Shown here piece after piece: positions 35,904 to 37,080 of a stretch of 37,080 nt of DNA. This DNA is from Pseudonocardia sp. CNS-004. Its GTDB lineage: Bacteria > Actinomycetota > Actinomycetes > Mycobacteriales > Pseudonocardiaceae. Made by a program: the position numbers and the translations under genes. The DNA is taken from NCBI GenBank assembly GCA_001942185.1, contig MKJV01000132.1:1-37080 (forward strand), in the 5' to 3' direction. The notes below the pieces were generated by a model. It had not been told where the DNA came from, ran no database searches, and was given only the letters and a program-made list of their open reading frames with translations. Position 1 is the first letter of the stretch. Each line of letters starts with the position of its first letter.

Positions 35904-36961
35904 CGATGCGCTCCCGCAGTCTGGTCGTTCTGTTCCCCGACCCCCGCCACGGTAGCCGAGCCGGGGGCCTCGAGGCCGAGAGCGCGCAGCGCGGCGAGCG
36001 ACGCGTCCCCGTCGCCCGTGACGCGCACCGGCCCACCGCCGGCCGCCCAGTGTGCGGCGCACAGGGCCCGCAGCGCGTCGACCGGCTCACCGCTGCCTGC
36101 GAGGACGAGCTCGCCGGGTTCCGGCACCCGGACCTCCCAGCCGGGGCGTGGTCCGGGCGCGAGGTCCTCGGGGCGCGAGGTGAGGCCGTGCAGGTCGGCC
36201 GCGATGTAGTCGGGCCGGTGCCGCGGCGGCGCGGGAAGCAGCTCGGCGGCGTCCGAGATGCCGGTGAGCACGAGCAGGGTGGCCATGTCCGCGGCCCGCC
36301 CACCTTCGATGTCCGTGTCGAGCCGGTCCCCGATCATCAGGGGCCGGCGCGCCCCGGTGCGCCGGGCCGCCTCCTGCAGCAGCGCCGGGGCCGGCTTGCC
36401 GGCCACCTGCGGCTCCCGCCCCGTGGAGACCCGGACGACCCCCACCATGGCGCCGTTGCCCGGCAGCGGCCCGCGCTCGGTGGGCAGTGTCGGGTCGAGG
36501 TTGCACGCCACCCACAGCGCACCCGCCCGCACCGCGACCGTCGCCTCCGCGAGCTGCGGCCAGCCGGTCTCCGGGCTGTGCCCCTGCACGACCGCGTCCG
36601 CCTCGGCGGCCCGGGTGACGACCCGGAGCCCACGCTCCGCCACCTCGACGGCGAGTGCCTCGGCGCCCACGACGAGCACGCGCGCTCCCGCCGGCAGCTG
36701 GTCGGCGAGCATCGCCGCCGCCGCCTGCGAGCTGGCGACCACGTCCTCCGTGCGCGCGTCGAACCCCAGCTCTGCCAGGTGCTCCGCCACCGCCACCGGG
36801 CGGCGCGACGCGTTGTTCGTGACGTACGCCGTGCGCACCCCCCGCTCGGCGGCCCCCCGGACCGCCTCCACCGCACCCGGGACGGCCGACGGCCCCTGGT
36901 AGAGGGTTCCGTCCAGGTCGGCGAGCAGCACGTCGTGCCGGCTCAGCAGGTCGTCGCTCAC
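35900..36961 (-). CDS. HAD-superfamily (NagD-like) sugar/nucleotide phosphatase
   Basis: 353 residues, intact; counterpart of Rv1692. HAD motif I LLADLDGTLYQG with D15 and D17, motif II AYVTNNASRRP, the C2-type cap between about 80 and 190, motif III VAGKPAPALLQEA and motif IV MIGDRLDTDIEGGRAADMAT. Rv1692 is reported as a glycerol-3-phosphate phosphatase in phospholipid recycling, so that activity is the best guess. The C-terminal 90 residues are an extension beyond the core. The GTG at 36961 overlaps the stop of the preceding gene. Confidence 0.9.
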   Translation of the reverse strand: MSDDLLSRHDVLLADLDGTLYQGPSAVPGAVEAVRGAAERGVRTAYVTNNASRRPVAVAEHLAELGFDARTEDVVASSQAAAAMLADQLPAGARVLVVGAEALAVEVAERGLRVVTRAAEADAVVQGHSPETGWPQLAEATVAVRAGALWVACNLDPTLPTERGPLPGNGAMVGVVRVSTGREPQVAGKPAPALLQEAARRTGARRPLMIGDRLDTDIEGGRAADMATLLVLTGISDAAELLPAPPRHRPDYIAADLHGLTSRPEDLAPGPRPGWEVRVPEPGELVLAGSGEPVDALRALCAAHWAAGGGPVRVTGDGDASLAALRALGLEAPGSATVAGVGEQNDQTAGAHR

Positions 36962-37080
36962 CGGCTGGTCCCCGCACCGGGCGCCTCGTCGGCGCCACCC
37001 TCCGCCACGGCGTCGTCCTCGTCGGCGTCGTCCTCGTCGGCGTCGTCCTCGTCGGCGTCGTCCTCGTCGGCGTCGTCCTC
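36958..37080 (-). CDS. 3' end of an upstream gene with an acidic repeat tail (cut by window edge)
   Basis: Only the last 40 codons are in the window. They read repeated DEDDA units followed by VAEGGADEAPGAGTSR and a TGA at 36960-36958 that overlaps the HAD start. By position it should be the tetratricopeptide-type protein (Rv1691-like) that precedes the HAD gene in relatives; nothing of its fold is visible here. The acidic tail is probably disordered. Confidence 0.75.
   Translation of the reverse strand, partial: EDDADEDDADEDDADEDDADEDDAVAEGGADEAPGAGTSR
37012..37080. repeat. 15-bp tandem repeat coding for DEDDA
   Basis: GTCGTCCTCGTCGGC is repeated exactly from 37012, four full copies and a 9-base remainder, running off the right edge. 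It stays in frame with the coding strand, so copy number can change without breaking the protein. Identical copies indicate recent expansion, or collapse or expansion during assembly. Confidence 0.9.

Noticed and set aside
37012..37080. CRISPR array at the right edge
   Set aside because: The 15-bp units are contiguous with no spacers and lie in a coding frame.

Overview
The window is GC-rich actinobacterial chromosome. It has many GTG starts, long chains of 4-base stop/start overlaps, and the gene order known from mycobacteria and relatives around xerD-scpAB-rluB-cmk-der and pyrG-recN-nadK-tlyA. A pSAM2-like integrative element next to tRNA-Pro, mycothiol-type and LLM-class enzymes and an ECF/YCII pair all fit the Pseudonocardiales. 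The genus cannot be fixed from the sequence alone.

Layout. (1) 1-3632: the integrase-proximal end of an actinomycete integrative and conjugative element (small ORF, RepSA-type Rep, excisionase, tyrosine integrase) abutting an intact tRNA-Pro(GGG), the probable attachment site. (2) 3875-13320, all on the minus strand: a housekeeping run read as xerD, parA, scpA, scpB, rluB, aroH-type chorismate mutase, cmk, plsC-like acyltransferase, der, then a LuxR-type response regulator and its histidine kinase. (3) 13373-27195: an accessory island lying where xerD and the Nudix gene are normally close. Its first half looks like a catabolic locus: a divergent LLM oxidoreductase, an NCS1 permease, a short HyuA, three DUF917 (S-methyl-thiohydantoin-desulfurase family) paralogues and a PucR regulator. 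A small membrane-protein gene of lower GC is wedged between the second and third DUF917 genes. Its second half holds an ArsR-controlled operon (DinB-like enzyme, ArsR, SRPBCC), a YCII/DGPF + ECF sigma pair with a matching ECF promoter, a DUF1707/TM2 protein and a peroxiredoxin. (4) 27183-37080, all minus: Nudix ADP-ribose pyrophosphatase, pyrG, steB/mctB-like, steA-like, recN, nadK, tlyA, a small conserved protein, a HAD phosphatase and the acidic 3' end of one more gene.

Sequence quality matters here. I count about 22 reading-frame breaks in 16 genes, including essential ones (der, cmk, pyrG, scpB). Almost every one is repaired by adding one base, so a deletion-biased sequencing or consensus error explains them better than gene decay. 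Coordinates of broken genes below run from the true start to the true stop across the break.

The best candidate for a little-described system is the permease / short HyuA / triple DUF917 / PucR locus. HyuA there has no HyuB partner and is translationally coupled to DUF917 proteins instead, which suggests an ATP-using HyuA-DUF917 enzyme acting on a hydantoin-like ring compound.
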